A stretch of 27,034 nucleotides of DNA from an uncultured Azospirillum sp. (GTDB lineage: Bacteria; Pseudomonadota; Alphaproteobacteria; RF32; CAG-239). Each line of letters opens with the position of its first letter. The first letter of the stretch is position 1. The DNA lies in assembly GCA_947383875.1 (NCBI GenBank), contig CANDEX010000016.1, forward strand, positions 1 through 27,034. Reading direction: 5' to 3'. The position numbers and the translations under genes are program-made. Shown here piece by piece: positions 1 to 9,388 of this stretch. The notes under the pieces were generated by a model, which saw only the letters and a program-made list of their open reading frames with translations, did no database searches and was not told the DNA's origin.

Positions 1-46
1 TACACTGTCGTAGACACTCTTTCCCTACACGACGCTCTTCCGATCT
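1..46 (+). other. Illumina TruSeq adapter left on the contig end (artefact)
   Basis: Bases 14-46 match the 33-nt TruSeq Read 1 primer site as I remember it (it begins ACACTCTTTCCC and ends CTTCCGATCT). Bases 1-5 (TACAC) match the end of the P5 arm, which leaves 6-13 (TGTCGTAG) exactly where an 8-nt i5 index would sit. This is library sequence, not genome. The bases just after it come from a single read end and deserve less trust. Confidence 0.97.
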
Positions 47-210
47 CTGTCTGGTACGTATTCCCGCAGATCTTCCGAGCCAACATTTTGTTATAGGGAG
101 CTGTCCCTGAACTGACCGAGGTCTTTTTATATGGCACCCACTTTATTGAGAAGCGGTTCGATAAGAATGTATCTAATACGGCTATGACGGCCCCTCCAGA
201 AAATTTTAAC
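47..210 (+). other. 3' flank of a lost upstream gene; no supported CDS
   Basis: This is the only genomic sequence left of the first terminator. The plus frame starting at base 49 is open except for a TAG at 94-96; after that stop it stays open through the terminator to a TGA at 280-282. One minus frame is open over the whole stretch. The terminator at 211-234 implies that a plus-strand gene ended here, but I cannot identify a product. A sequencing error near the adapter could account for the TAG. Confidence 0.3.
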
Positions 211-234
211 AACTCCGCATTACGGAGTTTTTTT
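211..234 (+). terminator. Intrinsic terminator upstream of the YmdB-type gene
   Basis: A perfect 7-bp stem (AACTCCG 211-217 with CGGAGTT 223-229) with a 5-nt loop runs into a T tract at 228-234. It would end transcription from a gene upstream of this contig, so the next gene probably has its own promoter or depends on read-through. Confidence 0.85.
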
Positions 235-259
235 GTATTAGTTGAGAAAGTTTTAAAGA

Positions 260-1051
260 GTGAGACTTATTTACTGCGGTGATGTTGTTGCCCGTGCCGG
301 CAGAGAGGCCGTGTTATCAAATTTACCTAAACTCCGAGATGATTACAAACCGGATGTTATTATCGTCAATATTGAAAATGCGGCGCATGGTTTCGGTGCC
401 AGTCCGTCTATCTGCCGTCAATTTCTTGATGCCGGCGTGGATGCATTGGTTACAGGAAACCATGTTTGGCAGCAGCGTGATTTAATTCCTTTTCTGGATG
501 AATGTAAGCGGATTGTCCGGCCGTTAAATTACCCGGAAGGCCTACCGGGCAAAGGGGCTATTGAATTAGAACTCCCCAACGGCAAAAAAATTCTGATTGC
601 CCAATTACTCGGACGCTTGTTCATGGAAGCCGTTGACTGTCCGGCGCAGGCTATAGACAAGCTGTTGAAAAATTACACGCTGGGCAAAAATATTAACGCC
701 ATTTTTGTGGATGTTCATGCCGAAGCAACCGCGGAAAAAATTGAAATCGGACATTATCTGGACGGTCGCGTTTCGGCAGTCATCGGTTCGCATACTCATA
801 TTCCCACCTCGGATTATTGTATCCGTGACGGCGGAACGGCTTATCAGACGGATGTCGGGATGTGCGGAGATTATAACTCGGTTATCGGCTTTGACAAGAC
901 CGAACCACTCAATCGTCTGCAACGCAAATATACCGGTGGGCGATTAACTCCGGCCAAAGGTCCGGGGACATTATTCGGTATCGTTATTGATATTGACGAC
1001 ACAACCGGTAAGGCGATGCATATTGAACAAATAAAGCTGCCGACAGCCTAA
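260..1051 (+). CDS. ymdB: YmdB-type metallophosphoesterase (TIGR00282 family)
   Basis: 263 aa, start GTG, with a GAGAAAG stretch about 9 nt upstream as a modest ribosome site. The calcineurin-like dimetal site is readable in order: D8 in the N-terminal CGDVVARAGRE block, E39-N40, N67-H68 in TGNHVW, H153 in DVHAE, and H178/H180 in GSHTHIPTSD. The GGTAYQTDVGMCG block near residue 195 is also typical. The length matches the family (about 260-270 aa). Characterised members such as Bacillus YmdB hydrolyse 2',3'-cyclic nucleotides; the substrate here is inferred only. It is cytoplasmic, with no signal or membrane segment. It stands alone between two terminators. It is unrelated to E. coli YmdB, a macrodomain protein. 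Confidence 0.92.
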   Translation: MRLIYCGDVVARAGREAVLSNLPKLRDDYKPDVIIVNIENAAHGFGASPSICRQFLDAGVDALVTGNHVWQQRDLIPFLDECKRIVRPLNYPEGLPGKGAIELELPNGKKILIAQLLGRLFMEAVDCPAQAIDKLLKNYTLGKNINAIFVDVHAEATAEKIEIGHYLDGRVSAVIGSHTHIPTSDYCIRDGGTAYQTDVGMCGDYNSVIGFDKTEPLNRLQRKYTGGRLTPAKGPGTLFGIVIDIDDTTGKAMHIEQIKLPTA

Positions 1052-1063
1052 TTTTCAAAATAG

Positions 1064-1097
1064 AAATCCCCCGAGAACAAGTCTACGGGGGATTTTT
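1064..1097 (+). terminator. Intrinsic terminator after the YmdB-type gene
   Basis: A stem of AATCCCCCG (1065-1073) with CGGGGGATT (1086-1094) is followed by a T tract. It lies 13 bp past the phosphoesterase stop. The same hairpin faces the end of the minus-strand efflux operon, which stops at 1184, and may end that transcript weakly as well. Confidence 0.85.
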
Positions 1098-1183
1098 ATC
1101 TTAATATCGGATAACCCTTTGGATATAAATTCGTATCGCATTTGATATGTTTCTACGAGGTGCGTGTTTGGATGATGCCGCTT

Positions 1184-2626
1184 TTAGGTATTATCACAGT
1201 CGGTGCAGACAGCATAACGGGAATTAAAGCCGCCGCCGGCCGCTTTATAGAAAGCAACAACCGACTGATAAATCGCACCATTGCTTGCCAAAAGTTCGGT
1301 TTGGACTTTCAACAGTTCCTGTTCGGATAACAGTAAGTCGTTAAACTCTATCAAGCCATTTTTATATTTGCTCAACGTATATTTCAGCACATTCTGCATA
1401 TTATTTACAGACTTGCGATAAGCTTCATTGCGCTGTTTTTCCTGCTGAAGAGCCACGACTGAATTTCTTAATTCGCTGACAGCATTTAATATTGAATTCT
1501 GGTAAGCCAAAACATACTGCTCTTTGATTTCTTTTTGTTCGTTCACGGTATTCATTAACTGGTTCCAGTGAAAGAAAGGCAACTTCAAGGCCGGAGAATA
1601 GCTATAGGCTGCATTCCCGCCGTTAATTAGTCCCGAGACATTTCCCCCTTGCCAACCGATAAATCCCGTCAGGCTGACATTAGGATAAAGATTTGCAACG
1701 GCCTGCCCCACCGCAGCATTCTGTGCAATCAGATTTTGTTCGGATAATCGGACATCCGGACGATGGCGAATAATATCAACACGCAATTTATATAATTGAT
1801 CAAGATTATAACTCACACGACGGCGAATCATATTATCAGAGGTGTTATCCAGCGTATATTGCAATTCATCAGGCAAAACACCAAGCAGAACAGCAATAGC
1901 ATTTTTATAGGCCTCAATATTAGTTTCCAACTGAGGAATTAGCGTTTTGGTACTTTCTACGGCATATTGAGACTGATTAAGCGCAATAAAATCCGTCAGT
2001 CCGGCATCATACTTCTGCTTCACCAGCTCATAAATATCCTGCTGTAATTTCAGGTTCTGTTTGGCGACACGCAGCTGTTCCTGATTGGTGCGTAAATTGA
2101 TATAATTATTTGCAACCTCTCCAGCCATTACAAGACGAACATTGTCCAAATTGGCTCCCGCGGCTTTAAACACAGCTGACGAAGCTTCCTTTGCCCGACG
2201 GTTTCCGCCCCAGATATCCAATTCCCATGCCGCATCCATACCTAACTGATAATAGTCTCGTTTAATGGAGAAGCCGGTATCTTTTCCGGTTTTTTCATAA
2301 TTATAACCGGTATCGACATCAAACATCGGAAAGGATTGTACATTACTGCGCCGTAGAGCATAACGTGCTTGCCGTAATTTATGGATGGCCATTTTAACAT
2401 TCGGACTTGATGCCCAAGCTTGTTCAATTAATCCGTCTAATGTCGGATCGTTAAACTGCTTATACCAATCATGATATATCGGAGATGCGTTCGCCTGCTC
2501 TAATTTCAGATTTTTGGCAACCTCGGCATCATTAAAGAATGTCGGACGATGATAATCAGGGCCGACAGTGCAGGATGTCAGTATTGTAAAAGCCAATAAT
2601 GCTATCAAACGTTTATTTGTCTGCAT
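1184..2626 (-). CDS. RND efflux outer-membrane lipoprotein (NodT/OprM family)
   Basis: About 480 aa. I start at the ATG at 2626 ([11 protein letters not shown]), which has GAGGGTGA 6 nt upstream; an ATG 18 nt earlier lacks a good ribosome site. The N-terminus is a lipoprotein signal: KR, a hydrophobic run, then lipobox L16-T-S-C19, followed by the family-typical TVGPDYHRP. Two OEP repeats follow; the [14 protein letters not shown] block after the first strand region is diagnostic of the family. It would form the trimeric TolC-like channel that carries substrate through the outer membrane. It is the last gene of the operon, and its start lies inside the pump gene (14-bp overlap), implying translational coupling. 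Substrate specificity cannot be read from the sequence. Confidence 0.93.
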   Translation of the reverse strand: MQTNKRLIALLAFTILTSCTVGPDYHRPTFFNDAEVAKNLKLEQANASPIYHDWYKQFNDPTLDGLIEQAWASSPNVKMAIHKLRQARYALRRSNVQSFPMFDVDTGYNYEKTGKDTGFSIKRDYYQLGMDAAWELDIWGGNRRAKEASSAVFKAAGANLDNVRLVMAGEVANNYINLRTNQEQLRVAKQNLKLQQDIYELVKQKYDAGLTDFIALNQSQYAVESTKTLIPQLETNIEAYKNAIAVLLGVLPDELQYTLDNTSDNMIRRRVSYNLDQLYKLRVDIIRHRPDVRLSEQNLIAQNAAVGQAVANLYPNVSLTGFIGWQGGNVSGLINGGNAAYSYSPALKLPFFHWNQLMNTVNEQKEIKEQYVLAYQNSILNAVSELRNSVVALQQEKQRNEAYRKSVNNMQNVLKYTLSKYKNGLIEFNDLLLSEQELLKVQTELLASNGAIYQSVVAFYKAAGGGFNSRYAVCTDCDNT

Positions 2627-5600
2627 TTTTTTCACCCTCTTCATCCAACTTTATTTCCAACGGATTGCCGTGTTCTCTGGTTTCTGTCATTACTTTATCT
2701 TCTGCGCGACCATGTCCGGCCCATTCCTTAATGGTTTCAAACACGGCAAACAGAGCAGGAATAAAGATAATGCCGATAAACGTCGCAGCAATCATGCCGT
2801 AAAATACAGAAGAACCAATAGCTATTTGAGATGATGCCCCTGCACCTTTAGCGACAATCATCGGAAAAACACCCAGAATAAAGGTCATTGCCGTCATTAA
2901 TACTGCGCGGAATCTTTCTCCGGCTCCTTTTTTAGAGGCTTCCAGAATTGTGGCACCGTCATCTCGATAGGCTTTGGTAAATTCGACAATCAAAATCGCA
3001 TTTTTTGCTGCCAAACCAATTAACATAATCAGCCCCAGCTGCGCGTAAATACTTAAAGCCTCCCCCATAAAATGCAAACCTATCAACGCGCCCAATATGG
3101 CAAAGATAGTTGAAAACATTACGGCAAAAGCCAACATCCAGCTTTCATAAAGTGCCACCAGAAACAGATAGCAGAATACTAAAGCCAAGATAATCAGAAA
3201 AGTTGCCAACCCCGCTGCCTGAACTTCCTGAAGGCTTAATCCTGTCCATGAAATTTGAAAATCTTTGGGCAAAATTTTATCTGCGACGGATGCTATCTCA
3301 TCAATCGCCGTACCGGTACTGACTCCCGGTTTAGCCTGAGCGGTAATTGAAGCATCGGTATATTGGTTATAACGATAGATAATTTTAGGCGAAACACTGG
3401 TTTTTACGGAAGCAAAACTGCCGACGCGTATCAGTTTTCCGTTTTGGGTAGGGACATACAGATTTTCAACATCGCTTACATTTTGGCGATAAGGAAAGTC
3501 AGCCTGAATAATAACCTTATTGACTTGCCCGCTCAGAGTGATGTTATTGATATAACGTGAACCGAGATTGTTTGCTAAAGCCGTAAAGAGGTTTGATACC
3601 GGAATTTTGTATGCTTCCAGCTTGGTGCGGTCGACATCCAAATAAATATGAGGCGTATCAGAGGTGAACGTACTAAAAGCATAAGAGACGGATTGCGACT
3701 TATTCAGTGCTCCTAAATATTTTTGCAGTTGGTTGTATAATTCCGCAGGTGTGGTATTGCCGTTTGTCGACAACAATTCCAAAGACAAACCATCGCTTTT
3801 GCCTACACCCGGAATAGACGGCGGCGCAAAAAAGTTAATATCAGCCAATGTATTGCCGGCAAACTTCTCTCGCAAGCGAGCGGTAATAGCTCCAACAGAC
3901 AAATCTTTCGTCTCTCGTTTTGACCATTCGTCCAAGCCGATAACGCCAAGCGCAATATTTTCACCACTGCCGCCAAGCATCGAATAACCGGCAACGGAAA
4001 TAAAATATTTAATTCCTTTAATCTTAAGAGCTTCAGTGCTGACTTGTGACATGACATCATTTGTTTGATTAATCGTCGCCGTATCTTTGAGCTGAACATT
4101 GGCAAACAATATGCCTTGATCTTCCTCCGGCAGAAATGACGTTGCCGTATTGGCAAACAGTAGCCATACAAGACCGATTGTTCCAAGGGTCACCATGACG
4201 GTTATGCCGATAAAGGAAGAAAAATAGCCGACAATCTTCAAATAATATTCTTTAAAATAATCAATGACACCGTCAAACCATTTAAAGAAACCTTTCGGGT
4301 TGTTTTGTTTATCTCCGCGCAAGAAAATTGCACAAAGAGACGGACTTAATGTCAAAGCATTAAATGCTGAAAAGACAACAGCTGTTGCAATCGTCACGGC
4401 AAACTGCTGGTAGATTTTTCCGGTAATGCCGGCCATTAATCCTACCGGAATAAAAATTGACAAGAGCACAAAAGTTGTGGCAACAATCGCACTGGCAATT
4501 TGTTTCATGGCTTTGACCGAAGCATCATGCGCATTCAGATTTTCATAGACCATCAGATATTGTACGCGTTCTACCACAATAATCGCATCATCTACCACCA
4601 ATCCGATTGCCAGAATCATGGCGAAAAGAGTTAAAATGTTAATATCAAAGCCCAAGACATAAATCACGGCGAATGTGGCAATCAATGATACCGGAATGGT
4701 AATCAACGGAATCAGGGTTGTTTTCATTTTCTGTAGAAAAACATAAGTCACTAACACCACCAGCAAAAAGGTGATAACCAACGTTTCTACAATACTGGCA
4801 ATCGAAGCTCGTACGTAATCCGTCGAATCGTAAGCAACGCGAAATTCCATATCTTCAGGAAACGTCTTGCTCAGCTTTTCGATTTCCTTTTTCACATTTT
4901 TCATAATTTGCAGCGAATTGGTGTTCGGTGTTTGGCTGAGACCGATTACAACCGCCGGCGTGTTATCAAAGCGGGCATTCATACTATAGTTATCCGCCCC
5001 TAATTCGATACGGGCGACATCTTTCAAACGGACAATTCCTCCATCTTCAGACGTGGCCACAACAATATTTTCAAAATCTTCTACGCTGTTCAGCAGACCT
5101 TTGGCCGTCAAAGACAAAACCATCGGTGTCTCTTTACTGCTGGGAGCCGCCCCTACCTGACCGATTGAAGCTTGCACGTTTTGCGAAGCAATCGCTTGCG
5201 CAATTGTCGTACTGTCTATCCCCAGAGATGCTATTTTATCACTGTTCAACCAGACACGCATGGAATATTGCGGACCGTAAATATCAACCGAACCAATACC
5301 CTTGATACGAGATAACGGATTTTTAATATTCGTGTAAGCAAAGTTGCTTAAATATAATTCGTTATATGTTCGGTTCGGTGAACGCAGCACCAGCATTCCC
5401 AAAATGTTTGACATACTGGTTTTAACATCTATTCCCTGTCGGGTCACAATTTCGGGAAGCTGTGACATAACCTGCTGGAGGCGGTTCTGCACCTTAACTT
5501 GAGCAATATCAGGATCGGTTCCGACATCAAACGTTACAGTCAGCGTATAACTGCCGTTATCATCAGAAGTCGATGACATATACAACATATTCTCCACACC

Positions 5601-5813
5601 GTTAATCTGATTTTCAATCGGAACGGCAACAGTATCAACCAACACCTGTGCGCTGGCTCCGGGGTATGTCGTGGAAACAACAATCTGAGGCGGCGTAATC
5701 TGCGGATATTGCGAAACAGGCAAAACGGCAACAGCCCAAAGTCCCAGCAAGATCATCACAATAGAGATGACACCGGCAAAACGCGGTTTATCAATAAAAT
5801 ACTGTGAAAACAT
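2613..5813 (-). CDS. RND multidrug efflux pump, HAE1 family (AcrB/MexB-like)
   Basis: 1066 aa, close to the roughly 1050 usual for HAE1 pumps. TM1 follows the N-terminal [13 protein letters not shown], and the first porter domain has [12 protein letters not shown] and TTYPGASAQ. The proton-relay residues are present: D408-D409 in [12 protein letters not shown] on TM4 and K937 in [13 protein letters not shown] on TM10, matching AcrB D407/D408/K940. Twelve TM helices and two large periplasmic loops fit the family. It takes substrates from the inner membrane and periplasm, driven by protons. Its ATG shares one base with the adaptor stop (TGATG), and GGGGAG about 8 nt upstream is the ribosome site. 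The C-terminal tail is charged (EEGEKNADK) and cytoplasmic. Confidence 0.97.
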   Translation of the reverse strand: MFSQYFIDKPRFAGVISIVMILLGLWAVAVLPVSQYPQITPPQIVVSTTYPGASAQVLVDTVAVPIENQINGVENMLYMSSTSDDNGSYTLTVTFDVGTDPDIAQVKVQNRLQQVMSQLPEIVTRQGIDVKTSMSNILGMLVLRSPNRTYNELYLSNFAYTNIKNPLSRIKGIGSVDIYGPQYSMRVWLNSDKIASLGIDSTTIAQAIASQNVQASIGQVGAAPSSKETPMVLSLTAKGLLNSVEDFENIVVATSEDGGIVRLKDVARIELGADNYSMNARFDNTPAVVIGLSQTPNTNSLQIMKNVKKEIEKLSKTFPEDMEFRVAYDSTDYVRASIASIVETLVITFLLVVLVTYVFLQKMKTTLIPLITIPVSLIATFAVIYVLGFDINILTLFAMILAIGLVVDDAIIVVERVQYLMVYENLNAHDASVKAMKQIASAIVATTFVLLSIFIPVGLMAGITGKIYQQFAVTIATAVVFSAFNALTLSPSLCAIFLRGDKQNNPKGFFKWFDGVIDYFKEYYLKIVGYFSSFIGITVMVTLGTIGLVWLLFANTATSFLPEEDQGILFANVQLKDTATINQTNDVMSQVSTEALKIKGIKYFISVAGYSMLGGSGENIALGVIGLDEWSKRETKDLSVGAITARLREKFAGNTLADINFFAPPSIPGVGKSDGLSLELLSTNGNTTPAELYNQLQKYLGALNKSQSVSYAFSTFTSDTPHIYLDVDRTKLEAYKIPVSNLFTALANNLGSRYINNITLSGQVNKVIIQADFPYRQNVSDVENLYVPTQNGKLIRVGSFASVKTSVSPKIIYRYNQYTDASITAQAKPGVSTGTAIDEIASVADKILPKDFQISWTGLSLQEVQAAGLATFLIILALVFCYLFLVALYESWMLAFAVMFSTIFAILGALIGLHFMGEALSIYAQLGLIMLIGLAAKNAILIVEFTKAYRDDGATILEASKKGAGERFRAVLMTAMTFILGVFPMIVAKGAGASSQIAIGSSVFYGMIAATFIGIIFIPALFAVFETIKEWAGHGRAEDKVMTETREHGNPLEIKLDEEGEKNADK

Positions 5814-6976
5814 CAGGCTTTCTCCCCTGCTGTAGAATTTCCGACAACTTTAATTTTTATTTTGGTTGAGGCTATTTGCGGGCTGACTTTATCCAGCACC
5901 AAATAGTCTCCGTCTTTGAAATTATTTTGCAGAACATAGTTGTCTCCTTTTTCACCGAGGATATTAACTTTGGCTTTTTCCAGCTTGCTGCCGTTAATCA
6001 GATAAACGTAATTACCTTTTTCCTCTTGAGTGACGAGATTTTTGTTCACTAAAACTACGTTTTTATAATTCTTTTCCACCATAACGTCGACATAGGCGTT
6101 TGCGACCAAGGCTTTGTCCGGATTGGAAAAGTCTGCATAAACGGCAATGGAATTTGTCGAGCGATCGACTTTATTATCCGCATACTGATATGTTCCGGCT
6201 GCGTTATAAATATTGCCGTCTGCTAAACGCAGCTTGATTTTATCATCGGAAAACAACGCTCCGCTTTTTAATTCATCAAGGTAATCTTTATCGGTAATGG
6301 AGAATACAACACGGATAGGATCATACTGAATAATGCTGAACAGGGGCTGTCCTGACGGAGACACATAATCACCTTTCGTCAAACTCATTTCGCCGACAAT
6401 ACCGGAAATGGGAGCATTTATTTCAGTATAATCATAATTAACCTGAGCCAGTTTGTAATTAGCTTTCGCTTGAGCCACCGCCGCCTGTGCACTCAGGTAG
6501 CGAGCTTTGGCATTATCAAATTCCGTTTTGGACATTGCTTTAGGACCGGCTTTTTGTACCCGTTCGTAATATACCTTTGCATTGGCAAGATCTGCCTGTG
6601 TCTGCAAAACCTGAGCTTCCGCAGCAGCAACTTGCGCCTGATATTCCCCCTGCTGTATCATTAACAAGGACTGACCGGACTTGACTTCCTGACCGCCGGA
6701 AACATTAATTTTTTCAAGAAATCCACTGATATAAGGACGTACGGCAACTTCATTTATAGGTGTGATATAACCGATATATTTTTTATCCAGCGTTACTTCT
6801 TGCACCGCTATAGGCTTTACTTGCAAGACGGTTTCCGGGACATCAACTCGCATAGTATCTGAAGCTTTATCCATATGACGGGTATAGAGGTAATATATCA
6901 GAATAAGGCTGATAACAATAATCACCGGCCAGAACCAGCCGTACTGCTTTTCTTCAACTTCTTGTTTATAACGCAT
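5813..6976 (-). CDS. RND periplasmic adaptor (membrane fusion protein, AcrA-like)
   Basis: 387 aa. A single N-terminal membrane anchor (about residues 14-31) follows a charged KQEVEEKQ segment. There is no lipobox, so it is anchored by the helix and not by lipid as in AcrA. Then come the first half of the lipoyl domain ([19 protein letters not shown]), an Ala/Gln-rich hairpin coiled coil ([19 protein letters not shown] and onward), the second lipoyl half ([20 protein letters not shown]), and beta-barrel and membrane-proximal domains. It bridges pump and outer channel. It is the first gene of a three-gene minus-strand operon in the order adaptor, pump, channel, with a promoter candidate just upstream. 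No regulator gene is adjacent. Confidence 0.95.
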   Translation of the reverse strand: MRYKQEVEEKQYGWFWPVIIVISLILIYYLYTRHMDKASDTMRVDVPETVLQVKPIAVQEVTLDKKYIGYITPINEVAVRPYISGFLEKINVSGGQEVKSGQSLLMIQQGEYQAQVAAAEAQVLQTQADLANAKVYYERVQKAGPKAMSKTEFDNAKARYLSAQAAVAQAKANYKLAQVNYDYTEINAPISGIVGEMSLTKGDYVSPSGQPLFSIIQYDPIRVVFSITDKDYLDELKSGALFSDDKIKLRLADGNIYNAAGTYQYADNKVDRSTNSIAVYADFSNPDKALVANAYVDVMVEKNYKNVVLVNKNLVTQEEKGNYVYLINGSKLEKAKVNILGEKGDNYVLQNNFKDGDYLVLDKVSPQIASTKIKIKVVGNSTAGEKA

Positions 6977-7013
6977 GGTTCACATCCCTAAACTATTTGT
7001 TTTATTCCTGCTT

Positions 7014-7041
7014 TAAATAATTATTGCCACGATGATTACAA
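7014..7041 (-). promoter_or_regulatory. Candidate sigma70 promoter of the efflux operon
   Basis: Read on the minus strand: TTGTAA (7041-7036), a 16-bp spacer, then TATTTA (7019-7014), about 38 bp before the adaptor ATG. The match is by eye. I saw no clear palindromic operator next to it. Confidence 0.45.
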
Positions 7042-7091
7042 GTGCGTGATAAGCTGGTAGATGCCTCTCACATCAAATAGGTATTTTTTCC

Positions 7092-7199
7092 TTGATTTCT
7101 GTAATTTTTTGTTTTATCTTAAACAACGCCACTTAGAATAATTGTATCCATATTATGGCAACTTATTCAAAACCGTTGGTTATCCAACGGTTTTTTTGT
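7092..7199 (+). ncRNA. Candidate small RNA or leader with its own terminator
   Basis: A plausible plus-strand promoter (TTGATT 7092-7097, 17-bp spacer, TATCTT 7115-7120) is followed about 50 bp later by a perfect terminator: AACCGTTGG (7171-7179), loop TTAT, CCAACGGTT (7184-7192), T tract to 7197. No plus-strand gene precedes the terminator, so it must end a short transcript of about 70 nt. The gene start at 7229 lies 30 bp beyond, so this could instead be an attenuated leader of the muramidase gene. A 16-codon ORF (7155-7205) runs through the hairpin. Confidence 0.4.
7171..7197 (+). terminator. Orphan intrinsic terminator
   Basis: A 9-bp perfect stem (7171-7179 with 7184-7192), a TTAT loop and a seven-T tail. 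It stands between the divergent starts of the efflux operon and the muramidase gene, with no annotated plus-strand gene feeding it. The minus direction has only a four-T tail. Confidence 0.85.
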
Positions 7200-7228
7200 T
7201 TTTAAATTTACTTTAAAGGAGAAATATC

Positions 7229-8335
7229 ATGGGGGGCTTAAATAAATCTACCCAACATATCAATGACGATTTAACACGGCAAAATCTGCTAGAAACTCAA
7301 CATTCGTCCCTATCTGAAAATTCTGATGCGGCAACCGATGAGGTTGTTTCTCATCAAACAAATACGATGGCAGCGACACAAACAGCAATGGTGTCCCAAA
7401 CGACAACAAACTCTCCTCTAACTCAAAAATTTACAACAACAGAAGATTTTGTAAAAAACTATAATCAAACACATGAGTTAAAAAGAAAAAGCCTGTTAGA
7501 AAAAGAAGAACGAGACATCATCAACAAATATAAAGCTGATGATATACAAAAAGAAAAACAAAACGCCGCAGAAAACTTTCAAGAAGAACAAACATTAGAA
7601 AAACAGAAAAAGGAGGAACGCCAATTTATTCAACGCAGACTTAGTGAATATTCTTCATCTTTACCTAAATATTCTAGCCAATCCAATGTAGGGAGCACTC
7701 ATAAATCTCCCTTTCCTGATAATAATCATATAGAAAATATTAATGAACAACATAACCTACAGGCAAATGAATTATCTGAAAATAAGAAACTTCAAAGAAT
7801 TAATTATTCATTGTATGGAAATGATTTCTCTAAAAAAGAAATAGATTCTATGCTTAATGATTACCGTTTTCAAAACATAATGAAAAGTATTTACGATAAT
7901 GAAGGCGGTTATGTTAACGATTTTTCTGACCCAGGAAAAAAGACTAAATATGGAATTTCTTCAAAAAGTTATCCTTACGAAGATATTGAGAATTTATCCA
8001 AAGAACGCTCCTATGCCTTATATTACAGGGATTATTGGAAACGCTATCATGCTGACAGACTACCAGACGACATAGCACAACCATTTATGGACATTGGCGT
8101 TAATCAAGGTATGCCGACTGCAGTAATCAACCTACAAAAAGCCATCGGAATAAAACCCGGAACAATAATTGGCGATCAAACTATTAATGCGTTAAAAAAC
8201 CAAGATAATATCAAAATTCTAAACAAATTCAAAAAACTCTCGCAGGAAAGATACAAAAATATAATTAGCAAAAATCCCAAATTGCAAAAATATCAAAAAG
8301 GTTGGACTAACCGCTTAAATAAGATTTCAGACTAA
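7229..8335 (+). CDS. GH108-type N-acetylmuramidase with long disordered N-terminus
   Basis: 368 aa; ATG with AAAGGAG 7 nt upstream. Residues 1 to about 200 look disordered: rich in S, T, Q and N, then a charged K/E/Q segment (about 85-140) likely to form a helix or coiled coil. Residues about 213-365 read as glycoside hydrolase 108 plus its PG-binding half: the putative catalytic E225 in NEGGYVNDFSDPG, then KYGIS, YYRDYWKRYHADRLPDDIA, MDIGVNQG, INLQKAIG and GDQTINAL. The family cleaves peptidoglycan and is typical of phage endolysins. The usual DPGG is DPGK here. There is no signal peptide or membrane segment, so export would need a holin, a secretion system or lysis. Codon use is strikingly AT-rich compared with neighbours, suggesting transfer. 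It converges with the next gene. Confidence 0.8.
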   Translation: MGGLNKSTQHINDDLTRQNLLETQHSSLSENSDAATDEVVSHQTNTMAATQTAMVSQTTTNSPLTQKFTTTEDFVKNYNQTHELKRKSLLEKEERDIINKYKADDIQKEKQNAAENFQEEQTLEKQKKEERQFIQRRLSEYSSSLPKYSSQSNVGSTHKSPFPDNNHIENINEQHNLQANELSENKKLQRINYSLYGNDFSKKEIDSMLNDYRFQNIMKSIYDNEGGYVNDFSDPGKKTKYGISSKSYPYEDIENLSKERSYALYYRDYWKRYHADRLPDDIAQPFMDIGVNQGMPTAVINLQKAIGIKPGTIIGDQTINALKNQDNIKILNKFKKLSQERYKNIISKNPKLQKYQKGWTNRLNKISD

Positions 8336-8339
8336 TTCA

Positions 8340-9260
8340 TCATTTACAATTATTATTCATATTATTAAGAAAATTATCTATCATTGAAAAAATTTGGGCA
8401 TTGATTTTGAGGTCACAACCTAGGATATCCGTCAAACCATAACTTTTGGGGATTGCGATTTTGGGAAAATAAAAAGTTTCATACGCTTCTACTGTTTTTG
8501 CAACATATTCATCATATGCATTTATTATCTGCTTATGATTTTGAGCAAAATGCATTTGCACAATATTATTAAACTGCTGCCGATAACAATGGCGAGCTTG
8601 TTTTGCCTTATTTATCTGGCGTTCCATTGCATGAGGAGAAAAACACTCTGGTTTACTGAAATTGGCACTCTGCGAACAAAAGGATATTTGTTCATCTATC
8701 TTTTTGTTACACTCATTGAGCTTATGGATAAGCGGTAAATCCAGAGTTTCTTGCAATAATATTTTCTTATTTATAGGGGGTAAAGAAGAAGCTTGCTTAA
8801 ATTTTATATTATCTAAGATATTCTCAATAAAATTATGAATATCGAAAGATATATTGTGCCGGACTAAAAGCATTTTCTTTGCAGGCTGTTTTGTCCCACA
8901 TAATGCATTAAAATAAAGTTCTTTATAAAGATGACTTACAGCAGCGGCATAGCTGTTAAAATAATTCGTATAAAGCCCTTGCTCTGCAGAATAAAAATCA
9001 TGAATTATCGTCTTCATGATTTTTTGATAGCAAAATAAATTTTCAGAATACAACTCTAAATAATTTGTCTGATATTGTGCTGTTTGACATTTTTTATCTT
9101 TAGGATTTTCATCACAAAAAGAAGCTAACTTATCAAGGGACACATCACAATCAGAGAAATTTTCTTCAAGCTTAAGAATTGCTGGAGAAATTTCATTTCC
9201 CTTACTTTCTGATGGCAGGCATATAAGCATATATGTTATAAAAATAGCGCGAAACATCAT
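8340..9260 (-). CDS. Secreted protein with duplicated four-cysteine domain, family not recognised
   Basis: 306 aa from the first ATG; the adjacent second ATG (9257) lies better placed after AGGAG (4 nt instead of 1). The N-terminus is a signal peptide ending near SESKG-NE. The mature chain contains two copies of one unit: C38-x10-C49-x8-C58-x18-C77-Y and C184-x10-C195-x10-C206-x18-C225-Y. Both have SFC at the second cysteine, and both are followed by an aligned helical stretch ending in a YF pair (116-117 and 264-265). C121/C282 and a shared I-x-NF motif (about residues 141-145 and 294-297) extend the match. Disulfides in the periplasm are likely. AT-rich like the muramidase gene, and their stops are 4 bp apart. 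I recognise no family; an inhibitor of the muramidase is one unproven idea. Confidence 0.7.
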   Translation of the reverse strand: MMFRAIFITYMLICLPSESKGNEISPAILKLEENFSDCDVSLDKLASFCDENPKDKKCQTAQYQTNYLELYSENLFCYQKIMKTIIHDFYSAEQGLYTNYFNSYAAAVSHLYKELYFNALCGTKQPAKKMLLVRHNISFDIHNFIENILDNIKFKQASSLPPINKKILLQETLDLPLIHKLNECNKKIDEQISFCSQSANFSKPECFSPHAMERQINKAKQARHCYRQQFNNIVQMHFAQNHKQIINAYDEYVAKTVEAYETFYFPKIAIPKSYGLTDILGCDLKINAQIFSMIDNFLNNMNNNCK

Positions 9261-9388
9261 ACTCCTTTTTATAGAACAATAAAATAGAATGAAATCAATT
9301 GCAAGATGTACAGGTAATGCCTTTAAACTTATTTAAACATTTTCAGAATATTACTACTATTACATTTAACAGTTTTAGGCTAACCATT

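Noticed and set aside
605..922. Minus-strand open frame opposite the YmdB-type gene
   Set aside because: It lies wholly within a gene with intact metal-binding motifs and has no recognisable product.
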